A stretch of DNA of 64,000 nucleotides from Phlyctochytrium arcticum (GCA_025602905.1 JAHLKI010000003.1:1488001-1552000), one strand, 5' to 3'; counted from the stretch's first letter, positions 1 to 13,200 are shown. The notes: generated by a model not told the origin, from the letters alone. A program made the numbers and translations.

Positions 1-1619
1 GCAAACTCGTCCTTGGAAAGCTTCCCCGACTTGGACATATCGGACAATTCCCAAATTTTCGCCAAGTCTGTCTGCGGCAATTTGGCCTTTACGAAAAATT
101 CATAACTGTCTTGTCCTTGTTGTGATCCGGTGTGAGGGAGCGAGCATATTGCACAAAAAATACGGCATACCTGTCAGATGACCCTTTTTTTCTTTGTCTA
201 ACCCGTCGAAAAACTGGTCGCTCTGAGCCTTTTCCTCATCTTTGATGGCCCATTCCGTCTCAGCCTTGAGAGCGCCCGGAAGCATAGTTCTACGACGATC
301 AATTCGAGGAGACGATGCAGCAGGGCTTACAGTCGAGTTTCTGTTCAGTGCCCGAGTCGATGCTGGTGGACTGGACAAACCGAGAAAGCCATCAGTTGAC
401 AAATTTGATTGGGGCAGCAGATTCGGGGGTAAAGTGGCAGGTAAGGCCGGAAGTAGTCCTTGTCTTGTACGCGTAATCAGCAGCATGGCAATGCTAAATT
501 GGGTCGCGTCGAGTTTGCCGTGTCCCTGTACATCTACAAGTCGCCTAGCGTGGTGTAAGCGATATGCATTGAAGCCTGTCACTGCTTCTCATACCATATT
601 CTGCTGAGAAGCTCGAGAGGAAGCGTGGATTTCATGAAAAGTTCCCGTGCAGCGTCGCCTAGCCAATGGAATTAGAGAATGCATTTCATCGTTGAGGTTT
701 TATGACTTACCGGTGGCAAATCCGTCTACAGGTTTGCAGCTTTCAAAAGCGGCAGTGAAGCGCTCTCGTTCTTCGGGTGTAATAGTGTACACGTTGGTGT
801 TTCCAGTAAGATGCGAGGCTACGCTAGACCCAGTATTATGGGAAGCAACGCGATCTGTACCCGTAAAGTGGGATTTTACGGGCTGACTCGCAGTACCCGT
901 TCCAGTACGCTGTGAAATTAAGGGAGTTTGATGTGATGGAGATGGCTGACTTGAGATACTCGTTCCGGTCCGCTGCGGTACAAGCGGAGATTGAAATCCC
1001 TGGGATCCACTTATTGAACTTGTGCCACCAAATGACTGAAAGGCAGAATCAGAGGATACGCCGGGAGTAGATGCCCTGGCCGACGTTTGAGATAGTCCCG
1101 GGACGTTTCCGACACATTCAAATTTGGGCAAAGGACCACCTTGCAAGATACGTTAAGGATTGAAAGAGGCAAAGTTGATGAGAGCCATATTCGGGGACAT
1201 ACCAGGGGTCAAAGAAGCTCCTTTGACGGGTTTACCAGACTGAGCAAGCGCAATGTATTTGAGAGCATTGTAAAACGTGGCGCTGGTGAGATATCCACGA
1301 CCTTCTGGGTCGCAAAGTTGCCATATTTCGCTCAGAGTTGTTTGTGGCAACTGTGACTTGGAGAGAAAGCCAACTGCTTCGGACGGCAGTACCTTGCCCG
1401 TGCCCTGCGGATCTGTCAGGCCAAGATAGTATGCATAGGCAGTCTCTTCGTCCGTAGACAGCTTCAAATCTATCACAGTTTGTAAGGATAACGTCAACGG
1501 ATTGTTGCACTCATCACAAACATACCAGCACCAGTCTTGCCGTTTGTGGCCGGGGAGGGCGCAACAGAAAATGGATCTTGGTCTCCAAAGGACCATGCCG
1601 TGTTATTCGAGACCGCCAT
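1..1619 (-). CDS. EDE1: EH-domain endocytic scaffold, EDE1/EPS15/PAN1 type (3' part beyond window)
   Basis: Early endocytic adaptor that binds NPF-motif proteins at clathrin-coated or actin patch sites; only its N-terminal part is in the window. The start is the ATG at 1617-1619 (MAVSNNTAWSFGDQDPF), followed by a short intron. Three EH domains can be read: one around 1190-1450 (LSQLPQTTLSEIWQLCDPEG-like core), a second split by introns around 500-780 (TPEERERFTAAFE, then VDVQGHGKLD), and a third at about 1-260 (KAKLPQTDLAKIWELSD). All keep the EF-hand-like EH signature. The linker between EH1 and EH2 (about 790-1110) is rich in Ser, Thr, Gln and Gly and carries LxxQxTG motifs, the kind phosphorylated by Ark1/Prk1 kinases in yeast Pan1 and Ede1. 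Three EH domains fit Ede1/EPS15 better than Pan1 (two). The family is certain; the exact orthologue is likely. Confidence 0.88.
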
Positions 1620-1992
1620 CGCTCTTTAGTTCCACTCAGTTCCAGGACAAACGGCTATAACAGAACTTGACCTTGCAGCGGCGGAATTTGCGATGACAAG
1701 GTCGGGCCTAGCCCTAACAGCGCTCATTCTTCCTTTTTTGGTTAAATTGGCGTGGCCTTTCGGCAACTGAGTGCAGAACTGAGTGAGCTCACAGTGAGCC
1801 TGGAACTTTTCAGACTCTGGCTTTCGAGACTCAGAGAGAAACTTACGGTTCAAATCAAGGACCAGCTTTAGAGCATTTTTAGATACAGGTGCTGAAGGTA
1901 TGAAGAAGACACATCGATAGGAGGGAAAGCACTAATTTCACCAAAAAGAACAGATCGTCGATAACGACACATTATACGCGATCTCGTACAGG
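1620..1992. promoter_or_regulatory. Shared intergenic region between EDE1-like (-) and NDC1 (+)
   Basis: About 370 bp separates two divergent start codons, so it must hold both promoters. I see no clear TATA box or repeated site. Short open frames here have no protein-like character. Confidence 0.4.
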
Positions 1993-4509
1993 ATGCTTGA
2001 CCCGAGTCCCTTTGAGCAGAGTCTCCAGCCGGAACTGCACGATCGGCTACTCAGGCTGGCTGCGGGCTCGTTCATCGCTACGTTTTACGTTCTCCTTTGG
2101 TGGTCCGCGTCACTGGGATCGTTCTTGAACACAAGTATGCCAAATGTTTATTTTGTTGCCGGTGCTGTATACTGATAGCGTCTGATCTAGTTGTTATCCG
2201 ACATGTTTCTCCCAAGTTCTGGTTAACTACCGCTCTGACGTTTGTTAGTCTCTCGCTGCTGATCGTTTTCCGACTGTGGACCATGCAAGGTTAGTTGATG
2301 AATGCATGTCTCAATCACAGGAGATGACATCAATAATCTGCATCCAGCACATCGTCGAGTAGCCAGCATTCGTCTCTCTGCCCTTCTAGCTTTCTTTGGG
2401 CCTGATTTCTGGTACGCTCTATTCTCGTATTGGATTTCGGCCATGGCGCTCGTGGTGGGCTACTTCCATCTCAAACAAAGCGGAAACATGTTTTTAGTGT
2501 ATCCAGAAGGGTTAGTTTGAATTCTTTGCAATACTCTGGAACAATCTAATCGACATGGCTAGTATCTACAATACCCCTCGCTTACGGGAAGAATCGGCCT
2601 TTGTGATGGCCTTTAGCATCCTTCTCGCTGTGGGATACACTATCTCCAGAAGATACTGTGAACGGGACCAACTGCTCTTCCCCAGGTTGCAGGTAAACGA
2701 ATTGAGTCTTGCACAAGATCATGAAAAGGGGTCTAATACCAAATCTAGCGGAAGGTTTCCCGAAGACTTACAGATTCAGTCCTTTTGTCATTACAATCTG
2801 CTGCCAAGAACACCACGAAATATCTCGCAGGATACATCGTGGCGTATTTCTTCTTTCGACGCTTTGTGTTTAATATCGCTGTTGCAACACTCGGGTTCTG
2901 GGCATCTAACGGGTACGGGAGCCACCGGCAACGACTAATCCTTCTCAAAAGTAACTCGTGATTTTAGACCGGCGCCTTTCTCCCACTACTCCCCGAGCGC
3001 ATTGAACTTGCATACTATCGTCTATGCTTGGCTCAACGGGTCCATGATATACACCTGCTGGGAGCTCATAAACAACATCTTCGAAGTACTGTTTACCCAG
3101 GTGAGCAAGAATTTCCGCATTGCGCAAACTCAATCACCGCGGCTTACAGTCGTTTAGCCTCCAACAAAGAAGACAAATCTGTCGATACTGCTCACCGGAC
3201 TTTCGCCAACAGTCAACACTTACACCAGGGTACCTTTCTTTAGTCCTTTGAATTTATGGGATGGTGCTGAGACTCCGATTTTTTACTAGTACCAAGCGTT
3301 TTTACAGCTTAGCCAAATCGTCAAGTATGATGTGGGCCAGCGCCAAGAAATATTTATGTTCCATCGCGATGAACCCTCTGGCTGGAAAATCATTTCCCAT
3401 GAGTGCATCCATTTACTAAATCAACTAAGCGCCGCAATGGAAAATCAGCAGAAACAAGCTGAAGGTGCGGGGTCTACAAAAATGGTTAGGACATTTTAAG
3501 GAGCTCTTGTATTCATTCCTTTTGTAGAGCTTATAAAAGCCAGTTCAAGTCGCCCACTCAAAAATGCCAATGCCTTTGCGCTGAATGCATCAAAGAAACA
3601 GCAGCAACAAAACGAACAACAACCGACTCCATCAATATTCTCGCCAACTAAAAGAACTAGTTTGATCGACAGGGTTCCCGAGAAGATTGTGGACGCAGTG
3701 TATCAGAGTGGAAGTTCTGCGCGCAGCCCGAGGAGTAGCAGCAGTATCTTTTCAACCGACCGACGAAACTCTACCCAAACCGAATCGGATGATTGGGCTC
3801 AGTCCAAACCCTCGTATCCCGAACTGCTGCGGCCCTCAAAGAAGAGCTCTGCAAGACATTCAGAGGTCTCGCCAACGTACCCCAGTATCGTCGGGCAGCC
3901 CACCGCCCCCAGTGAAATGATTCATTCGCCCGGCCAGGAAAACCTGAAAAGACTGCGGAATTGGCTGCTTCGATGGGAGTGGGGCAGATGGGTTGTCGGT
4001 GAAACGCTGGAAAGGCAGACCCGGGGTCTGTTTAAAGATATGCAGCTCCATCTCTGGGCCATTGAAGGTTGGGCAAAATCTGACCTCAGGCTTTGTAAAC
4101 TGATCTAATTCATTTGTCTGCAGTTTTGTTACAACTAGTAGTCGCTTCTCCAACAGAAGACCGATTTGGCGAGACGGGCCGCGACTTGCCTCGCGTGATC
4201 GAGTCATTGATCCGGTGTCAAATGGCTTTAAAGACACGTCTGGCAAAGCCTCCAATAAGGCCTAGTCTCGAGATTGCGACTCGGTCAGTTCTGAGAGGAA
4301 ATCAACTTCTCATGCGCGAACCATATGCGCTGCTTCAGGGTATGTTGCGCCTTGACATGACATTTTTGGGCATTCTTTAAACATTTGACGCAGTGATTGA
4401 AACATCCATGTATCGTCTGGTCACAACTTGGTACGACTCTCTTGGTCAACTACGGTTGAACCCTGCGTATGCCAAACAGTTCCAAACATATGTAGATTTC
4501 CGAGAATAG
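1993..4509 (+). CDS. NDC1: Nucleoporin NDC1 (integral membrane nucleoporin), intact copy
   Basis: Multi-pass protein of the nuclear envelope that anchors nuclear pore complexes and, in yeasts, spindle pole bodies. The start is MLDPSPFEQSLQ at 1993. About nine exons splice cleanly into one frame, ending ...YVDFRE-stop at 4507-4509. The N-terminal half has hydrophobic spans (ATFYVLLWWSASLGSF; KFWLTTALTFVSLSLLIVF; FGPDFWYALFSYWISAMAL; ESAFVMAFSILLAVGYTI; LAGYIVAYFFFRR; HTIVYAWLNGSMIYTCWEL), about six as expected for Ndc1. The cytosolic C-terminal half ends in the family-typical block VVASPTEDRFGETGRDLPRV around 4138-4200. Introns are 30-70 nt. A second copy with the same intron positions lies at 6796-9309 on the opposite strand. 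The family was recognised by domain pattern and the conserved C-terminal block, not by a search. Confidence 0.82.
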
Positions 4510-4603
4510 TCCTCTCAATTTGAAGGAAAAACACATGCTCCGTTTATACTTATGTTCCCTCTACTGTACAAATATTTACATTATGGCTGCGACATTGCAA
4601 TTG

Positions 4604-6376
4604 CTAACGGGTTCTTTTAACGTCCTTTTGAGAGCCTGCCGAAACTGAATTTTTCTTCTGCAAAGGGAAAAAAAAATTCAGTGGGAAAGCTCGAAACTCG
4701 AACGTTGTTAGGCTTACCGGAGTTGCGGAGGATGGACCTGGGCTTCCAGTGGCAGGGGCCGCGCCCAACACGCGAGCTTTGACCCTCATCTTGCTGAGAT
4801 CCAAATCAATCTTGTCGTACAGCTTTTTCACATCCAACAATGTTTGAATATTTGTCTGCAACTCATTGAACTTTGCACAGACTTGTGCGGTGGGCATATT
4901 GGGTTTCACGCTGACATTCAACTCTTGCAAAAATTGTTGGACGCGGGGAATGTAGGCAGCTCGGAGAAGGGGTATCTTTGATGAGCGCGCAAACACGCCG
5001 GGTGGGTATTTTATTTTGAAGGGTGAATCATCTAGCAAAAAAAAATTGGGTTAGCCTTTGCCATAACTTGTTGTAATATCCACACAGTTTAAAAGATCTC
5101 ATACCTTCCGATTCGGGCGGGACTTCGTCCTTGATCTTGCTTCGTTTTCGGGCCGACATGGGGCTTGGCTCCGGAGCTGCGACAACATCTTCGGATACGG
5201 CACGTTTTCCTGGCCCAAGGGATTTCCGTTGTTTCTTGAGTTTGTCAATGTTTTTATCCGTCGGGGTCAGATTATGTTGCGACACCATCCGCGACTCATT
5301 ATCTCGTAACAACTGCCAAACGGCATCCCGCTCCCGCTGCAACCGCTCTTCTCGGGCCTCCCGTTTTCGCAACTCGATGAAAAGATATTCTTCTTCTTTG
5401 ATTTGTTCTGGTGTTCGACTATACAGGATTTCCAGATTCTTTTTTCGTTCCAGCTCCTTTGCTTTATTGAAATTGTAAGCCGACAGATCCTCCTTTTTCT
5501 CCCCTTTGTTTCGTGCGGCCAAAACACTCCGCGTTAAACGATAGTATCGTTCTCGAAGATCCTATAGAATTGAAAAAAATTGGTTTCGGTACTCCAATAA
5601 CCCCTTGTGTAGTACTCACGTCCACTGTCCTTGACGCGCCCTCCCACTCGTATCGATCCGAAATAACGAACCAGCGCAAATCGAATGTCTTACACATAGC
5701 AAATAGATAGTCGGTCTCAGGCCTGGTCCAGCCAGTATCGCCTTCTACTGCCGGGATTAGTCTTCTCGCCTTGAAAGGACACTCAAGTAAGAAACCGACC
5801 AGCCTCAAACGCAAGGTATTCCTCATCCGTGTACTGAATGATATCCACCGTTTTGTTGAATTGTGCAAAGTAGTATCCTATTGCGAAATAATGTTCAGTT
5901 GGCCGTAATGGTACGTGTATTGATCTCATAAATCAACAAACCTTCATCATCACTCGCTTTCACCCAATGATACAGTTCCAGATCATCCTTCCGCGCTGGG
6001 TTTTTGAATTTCCGCCATACCCTACAAATGTAATAACCCTTCAGATATGTGTGCATAACAAAACATCCTTTTTGCTGATCTTTCGTACCATGGGGAGACG
6101 GTAAGTCGCTCGGTAAACTTTGGTCGGGCCTTGTACTTTTTTTTCGCCAATACCATAGGCGGCGCACCTCCCGTCAGGGACAACAGTTCCCTGTTAAGCC
6201 CCTCTACACAATAGTTGGAGAAATATAAGTCTCAATTCGTTTAGAAGTGAGAAGGTTGCATGCGTACCATTACGTTTCTCTTTGGTTTTTTCGGCCTTGG
6301 CAGCGCTTCTGATGGATGAAGTTGCCCGCGGACTATCTGTCGGCAGCTGCAAAATGTCACGCACGTCGCTAGCCAT
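4604..6376 (-). CDS. SWC4: SWR1 complex subunit 4 / DMAP1 homologue
   Basis: Shared subunit of the SWR1 (H2A.Z exchange) and NuA4 (histone acetyltransferase) complexes; nuclear. The start MASDVRDILQLP at 6376 matches the conserved DMAP1 N-terminus (ADVRDIL). Next come the NPARKDDLELYHWVK block (about 5945-6000), the SANT/Myb-like domain WTRPETDYLFAMCKTFDLRWF (about 5660-5730) with its following VISDRY, then NLEILYSRTPEQIKEEEYL (about 5385-5440) and a C-terminal helical region (LLDVKKLYDKIDLDLSKMR, about 4785-4850). Five or more introns are needed; the last, about 4659-4718, keeps frame into a short basic tail ending KRTR-stop. The gene sits between two facing NDC1 copies; its promoter lies in the 420 bp between 6377 and the end of the pseudogene. 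Function is assigned by strong family resemblance. Confidence 0.93.
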
Positions 6377-6795
6377 GTTTTATGGCAGTAATGGGGGTTG
6401 AAAGTCCTTTGAACTGACTACCCTCCATGGATTTCGGGAACACTCGTTCGTTTGGGATTTTGACAGTGTTGAACCCTAACGCAATTTTGCCATCTGGACA
6501 GCTGTCAAGGAAGGCCAGACGGAAGGGGCTATATACATACATGGGAACGCTTCCCTTGTGGGGCGAATGATAAGTTATGTAAGGAGCGGCCATATATGTA
6601 CATGGGAGAAGTAGTAGCCATTGGCCGGGCGAGTAGACTACATACAGTAACATCTTGATCATCACTGTGTGTCGGCGATCCGTGAACCTCTTGGTCAGAC
6701 GCAGTCGTACGCATCAAATGTCGGAATGGTGGTAGAACTGGAGGGTATTTGAGAGGTGGGATATAAATATGCATGTGCAGAGCACACATCTATTA
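6377..6795. other. Intergenic stretch upstream of SWC4
   Basis: About 420 bp between the SWC4 start and the 3' end of the NDC1 pseudogene. It contains the SWC4 promoter. Open frames on the minus strand here look spurious. TA-rich segments (for example near 6531-6545 and 6590-6605) are the only compositional feature. Confidence 0.4.
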
Positions 6796-9309
6796 TTACT
6801 CCCGGAAATCCACAAACGCTTGAAAATGCCGAGCATAAACCGGGTTCAGCAGCAAATGACCCAACAAATCATACCACGTCGTAACCAAGCGATACGTCGA
6901 CGTCTCAATCACTAAAATCCCTCAAATATCAGCAAAATGAAACCTCACAAAAAAAAGTAATAAAACAAAACACGACGTTTACCCTGAAGTAATCCATAAG
7001 GTTGCCGAAACACCACCTGATGTCCCAATCGAGTTGCTGAACTGGGTTTTATGGGAGGTGTAGCCAGTCGAGTTTTAAGGGCCATTTGGCATCGCAGGAG
7101 GGATTCAATGACTTGCGGGAGATCCCGGCCTGCCTCGCCGTATCGGTCTTCGGTGGGTGCAACCACAACGAGGTGTTCCAAAACTAGAGAAAAAGTTGTT
7201 AGTTGTATATACTCAGTTTGGGACAAAGAAATAGGTAAGGGAAACCTTCTATAGCCCAAAGATGAATCTGTAAATCTCCAAATAGGACGGTTGTTTGTCG
7301 CTCCAATGTCTCGCCCAGAATCCATGTCCCCCACTCCGACCGTAACAGCCATTTCCTTAATCGCTTCAAGTCGTCTTGACCGGGCGAATGTATCCTCTTA
7401 GAGGGACATTGTAATGATGCCTCATCATCGGTATCTTTAACACGAGCCTTCTTTGTTGGCCGAAGAAGATCCGGATACGGCGTTTTGGACAAATCCCAGT
7501 CCTCAGATGCCTTGTCGGCTGGGGCCGCGAAACGACTCGGATACTTTGGACTGCGTGCAATACTGCCGGGCTGGTATATAGCATCTACCAATCTCTCAGG
7601 CAACTCATCCATAAACGTTGCTCGTTTCGTTGGGGAATAAATATTGACGACCGGGTCCGGTTGATGATTAGGTCGTGTCAATGGTTCAGAAAGTGCAAAC
7701 GCATTGGCAGAGCGTACGGGTCGGATCTGCCTTGCTTTCGCCATATCTAGCCAATGTGTCAGCGTGTATGTACATGCTTAAAAAAAATCGATTGGCAAAA
7801 AACCCTTCACCTTCAGCCTTCTTTTGCTCGTTTTCAATAGCAGAACTCAACTGGTCAAGAATCCTCATACATTCACTCGAAACGATTTTCCACCCCGACG
7901 GTTCATCCCGCTCATACAAGAAAATAGCTTGTCGCTGTTGATCGTCATATTTGACCAAACTTCAAAGTTGCAGGAAGGCTTGATGCTAAACATGTTGTGT
8001 GAATGGATACAATCAAATCCCATAAAGTCACAGGCTTACTCTAGAATATGAGTCGACAGTCGATGACAGGCCAGTCAATAAGGTCGTAAGCGGTGCTTCC
8101 TGTGCTAGTGGCTACGCTCCAAGTCAAAACCCTGCATTTTATCAATGATATGAAAAGTCCTTACCTGAGTAAAAAGGACATTAAAAATGCCGTTCACAAG
8201 CTCCCAACATGCATATAGCATGACGCCATTCAGCCACGCATAAATAATGGTGCTGAGACTCAGGACGCTCGAATTACTATCCACGTAAGGGGCTGGCCTA
8301 ATACAAAGATCAGTCAATGAGCCCCTTCTTGATCTGAGAATAGTTACCACACCTGCTGGATGTTGAGAAACCCACCACCGAAATGGCAATATTGACAATA
8401 CTTCCTCGAAAGATCATAAAAGGATGACAAAAACAGGTAACGCTTTAGTGGTATTAACGGCAGCCGCTTGGAATGCTAGCTGGACTGTATCTCTCAGTCT
8501 GTGATACAGACTTCTCTGTACAAATAGAAATCATTGTTATAATACTTCACAAATGCAGTTTTTTTTTGCGGGCCATTTTTACCTGCAACCGGGGAAACGT
8601 CAACTGATCGCGCTCGGTAACCCGTCTCATAACCGCATATCCAGCTGCCAGAGTCAACCCAAACGCCATCACAAAAGCCGAATCTTCTTTTAACCGAGGG
8701 GTATTATACATCCTATATTGAGACACATCAGTAAAAGTTTCTGGCCGGGGCAATTTATTTAGGTAGTTAGTTACCCTTCTGGATAATCCAAAAACATATC
8801 TCCTCCCCGCTGTGTCTTGACCTGGCAAAACGAGAGTACGGCGGCCGAAAGACTATAACAGACCAGAGCAATCCACAAATCCGGACCCATAAACGTTATG
8901 CATGCCGATAACCTCGTCGCAGCCATTTTCCGATCGACTAAATCATGAAACCATATTGTAAATGACCTTGTAAACTCCAAAAAATCCATTATTAGACTAT
9001 ACATACCCCGCATACGTTTCACTCGAAAGACAATTAATGGAAGTAGACTCATCGACGCCATAAAAGCCGTGGCCCAGAACACAGGTGATACATGGCGAAC
9101 AATCACTATCCACACAATAAGCTCAAGGTTGAAAAAAGCAAATAGGGATGTTGTTTTTTTTACCTGAGGTCCAGAGGGAGGATAGTGATGCTGACCATAG
9201 GAAAAGAATGGAGAAGGATGTGAGGAATGTTCCGGCGAGGAGGTTTAGGGTCCTTGGTGTGGAGGTGGTGTTGGATTTGGTGTGAGAAGGGGTTGGTGGG
9301 ATCTGGCAT
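6796..9309 (-). pseudogene. Second NDC1-like copy, apparently inactivated (two frameshifts, one nonsense codon)
   Basis: Aligns with the NDC1 gene at 1993-4509 along its full length, with every intron in the same place and phase, from MPDPTNPFSHQIQHHLH at 9309 to FQAFVDFRE-stop at 6796. Conserved blocks include VVVAPTEDRYGEAGRDLPQV (about 7120-7175) and MYNTPRLKEDSAFVMAF. Lesion 1: one extra A at about 9254-9255 shifts the frame between LH and RTLNLLAG. Lesion 2: one base is missing in about 8406-8440 (35 nt where the intact copy has 36), giving a TGA, after which MIFRGSIVNIAISVVGF is read in the next frame. Lesion 3: an in-frame TGA at 7962-7964 sits inside HQAFLQL-stop-SLVKYDD, against YQAFLQLSQIVKYD in the intact copy. 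I found no alternative splice that avoids it. The rest of the reading frame is well preserved, suggesting recent decay of an old paralogue. Assembly error could explain the single-base indels but less easily the nonsense codon. Confidence 0.75.
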
Positions 9310-10274
9310 TTGTTTTTGTTGATCGCGTCAGAAGTTGAAATCCTGAGTGTGTTGCCGTGTTCACAAGCTAATAGAGGTGGTGCTATCGACTTTCCCTTTC
9401 ACACCAAAAGGTAAAAGTGGTGCTAATATCGGGAACGGCCCTCAGTGGTAAATCTGACCGATCCGAGCGATCTGAGCGACCACAGCTCCGACAGAATTTT
9501 GACCCCTTCCCTCTCAACCCTAAATGCAATTTATCTCTATCCGTGCTCGCGAGACAGCTGTCCGGGTTACCCCCAGGGGCATCAGTTGTTGTGGGAAAGA
9601 TATATGATTACAATTGTTGTATAGACTGCTTTCATATAAATGGAAAGATGAGTACCGTTAAGCCATTCAGACAGAAAATATGATAAATTGAAAAGGAATA
9701 CCCCATTCACAAAAAATGAACAAACAGGAATATATGATGGCATTGAAAACGCCGCGTCAAAGTTTTCAAGAGTTTTGTAAAACTTGAACGCGGGTATAAG
9801 TGCTGATGAAATGGTAGCAAGACACATTCAAACAAGATGAAAAGAAAAATACCCAACCAACGTTTGATATTCTACCTATATACCTCCTATTTCCCGCACA
9901 AAAGTTATAAGAAATCATCCCTTCACCGATTGATTGAGACATCCCCCAAAGACCGTAAACAGTCATTGCTCTCCCCCGCAGACTCATACTGAACCGGGGT
10001 CCCAAAAAGTAAAACTCTTAGCGACACGGTATATTCTCAACTCTGAATACAATTTTTTGACTACCTTACCCACCCAAAAAACCACCAAAAAATAAAAATC
10101 GTTTACGCTGTCAAGTACTGTATGTAGATCATTAAACTATACAAAAAAAATGAAAACAGCAAAAAAAAACATCATGTCAAAAGAAAGGAAAGAACAGAAA
10201 TATGTAAAAAAAAGGTTATAAAAAGCAAACATTTGCAAGGAGAGAGATTTTGGATAGTTAAATGAAGATCCTTT
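9310..10274. other. Intergenic, A/T-rich, no gene seen
   Basis: Lies upstream of the NDC1 pseudogene and downstream of the SNF2 helicase. It has many A runs (for example 10085-10100, 10141-10175 and 10206-10215) and short spurious frames only. The helicase 3' UTR and any old promoter of the second NDC1 copy must lie here. Confidence 0.4.
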
Positions 10275-13200
10275 TCATGAATCCTTAAACCCAAACAACG
10301 CCCTCAAATCATTCAATTTCCGTTGTTGCAGCTCAGCCTTCTCCTTAACTCCCCTTCCCCTATTGCCCCCTTGACTCCCACTCCCATCAACCTCAACTTC
10401 GCTCTTCCCTTCAGTCTTAAAAGCCGTAGCAACCAACTCCCTCTTCCGTCGTTTCATACTCTCAATGACTTCTTCAATCGAGTCTTCCACCACAAATCGA
10501 ATAACGTGAACAGGACGGGTCTGACCCATCCGGTGGACTCTGTCCTGGGCTTGGTCTTCTACAGCCGGGTTCCAGTAGGGTTCGAGGATATACACCCGAG
10601 AAGCGGATGTGAGGTTGAGACCCACACCCCCGGCTTTCAGTGAAACGAGCATGACCGTCACGGTCGGATCAAATTTGAGGCGGTCCATGGCTAGAGTTCG
10701 TTCGTGTCTGCTCATTTTTCCGTCAAGGCGGCAGTATCCGATTCGGCAGGATGTGAGTGCGGGTTGGATGAGATCGAGCATGTGGGTCCATTGGGAGAAG
10801 ACGATGGATTTAATGGGGGGTTGGTTATTTTGGCGGGTTTCGCGTTGGACGCGGAGGAGGTCGTCTAGTAATGTGCGGACTTTGGTGCTGAGGGAGGGGG
10901 TGGAGGGTTCGTTTGGGACGGCGTGGTGGGTGGATAAAAGTGCGTCGTCCATGTCTTGGGCCTTTTGGAAAAAGATTTACTTTCAGTATAAATGGGTAGC
11001 GACGACAATGACTGATTGACTAATTACCGCATCAATATCTTTAATCTCCAAAATATCCCCTTTGGTCAATACACTCGAGCACAAAAAACAATTGAGTGTC
11101 GAATTCCCATCCAATACGTCCCGTGTACACTCATCACAAAACCTAGTCCCAAAAAAAGTCATCAGCACCCCCACTCACTCATCCCCCAAAAAAAACATGT
11201 TACATACAAATGCCCACAGCGAGACACAACCGGAACCCGATCGCCATTCCCGTCGACCATCGTACTACACAGGCTACATTTATCGTGGCCCGCGTCCCGG
11301 AGTAAGGACATGATATGCGCGGCCCGTTGGGCGGTTAGGAGTGGGTGATCTTCCCCCTGTTCCAAGTCCCTAATCGGATCCGCTGTTCCCAATAATCAAT
11401 TACCCCACCATCTTAAAATAAAATAGAGGTAAACTTACATAACCCGCCTTGATCCCTATAAAGTGCCGGATGGGTCACAACCTGTCGTAACCGCAACAAC
11501 AATTCCAACAGCGTAGCATAATGTTTAAACACTTTTCCACTCGAATCCAATTCCCGAAACACCGTTCGCGCCCGTTCAAATACCCGGTCATAGAGCGCCT
11601 GTTCCGTCGCTTCCAAAGTCAATTTATACACGCTAGTGGTTTTAGGGGGTAAAGAGAGGATGGGCCGGCCATCAATTTTTTGGTCTTTGGTGCGGCGAAG
11701 GGTAATCAGTTTCATGACGGTTTGGAGTCGGGAGACGGCGACTTCGGACCGGTTTTTGAGGGGTTTCATGATATAATGCGAAAAGGTTTTCCAGTGGTTG
11801 AAGGGTACGAGTCCCAAGAATCTCAACAGACTATACAGGTCGTCGACTTTGTTGTGGATGGGTGTACCGGTTAGACACCAGCGGCGTTGGGCGTGAAGGG
11901 CTCCAGCGGCTTTGGCTTGATGCGTATTCCGTTCTTTAATCACGTGGGCTTCATCCAGTACGACGCGTAACCAGTAGACGGATTGAAGGGCTGAAGTACA
12001 CGGTCTCCTCTGTTCAGGAGGTTGTTGTTGAGCTTTTTGTAACCGCCCGTATTCCAGTGACAAGACATTATAAGTGGTCAGAACCACATCATAAGAGGCC
12101 AACTTTTCCGGATCCTGGATTCGGTTGATGCCGTGGTAGACATAGAGTTTAAGGGATCCTTCAAGGACATGCGACGCAAACTGTTCTTCCCAGTTTGCGA
12201 CCGTACTCAAAGGACAGACGATCAATGTGGCCCGGGAGGGGACTTCGCCGCCTGCCGGGGGTGGAGAACCGGCTGCCACACTTGTCGTCGCCTGTCGCCC
12301 CGGTAAAAAAAAGTACGGGTCCGGATCCGACGACGGTGCCTCCACCACGACCCCTGACGACTCCTTCACAACCTCTTCATTCGGCTGATTAGCCAACACG
12401 AGCGAAATCATTTCAATCGTTTTGCCCAACCCCATATCATCCGCCAAAATCCCACCAAGAGCCTGGGGAGGTTCCGAACTGACCGTTTCCGAGGTCACAC
12501 TATTCCGGTATTTCCCATTCTCGCATGTCCAAAGGGACCGTAATTTTTCGGCCGGATCTGCGTAATTCACTATTCGTTCTTTTTCAATCATGAAATGGAG
12601 GGCCTGTTTTTGGTGTTTGTAGAGGGGTGTAATCAGGCGTGGATCTATATCATACCCATCAGTTAGTTACTTATATAACCCATTTCGTCACGAAGGAAGA
12701 AACAAACCTGGTTCAGCTTCAGGTAAATCCTCTGCAGCCGTTAGAGACTGATAAACCGCATCAATCTGATTCTTGACATCTTCCACTGTAGCAGTCGTCG
12801 TGGTCACCCGTTCACACGTACTCGTCCGCCACGCCGAGGGTGACCCCAAATACTGCTGCTGAGCCACCCCTCCATTCTCATACTGTGGATTCCAGTACCG
12901 GACTTGAACCCCATTCAGTCGACTGACTTCCTCGAGTTGGATATTGAGTTTGAGGAGGACGTTGCCGAGGGTTGATCCCACTTGCTGGGTTCCGAAAACG
13001 ATGAGTTTGATGGGTGCCGTGTATTTCTGTGAAGAGAACCATTAGCATGTTTCCAGTCCCTGCATCGTTTGTGACACATACATTATGCTGGTACCGAGGA
13101 ATAGCCGCTTCAATAATAATATGTCGAAAAAAGGGCGCAAAAGCCAGTGCCACATCTTCCTTCAATTTCCCCAGCTACTCCCAAAAACATTCAACACCCA

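Noticed and set aside
6369..6789. Membrane-like minus-strand ORFs in the SWC4 promoter
   Set aside because: Overlapping frames in TA-rich DNA without conserved residues; they overlap the SWC4 start.
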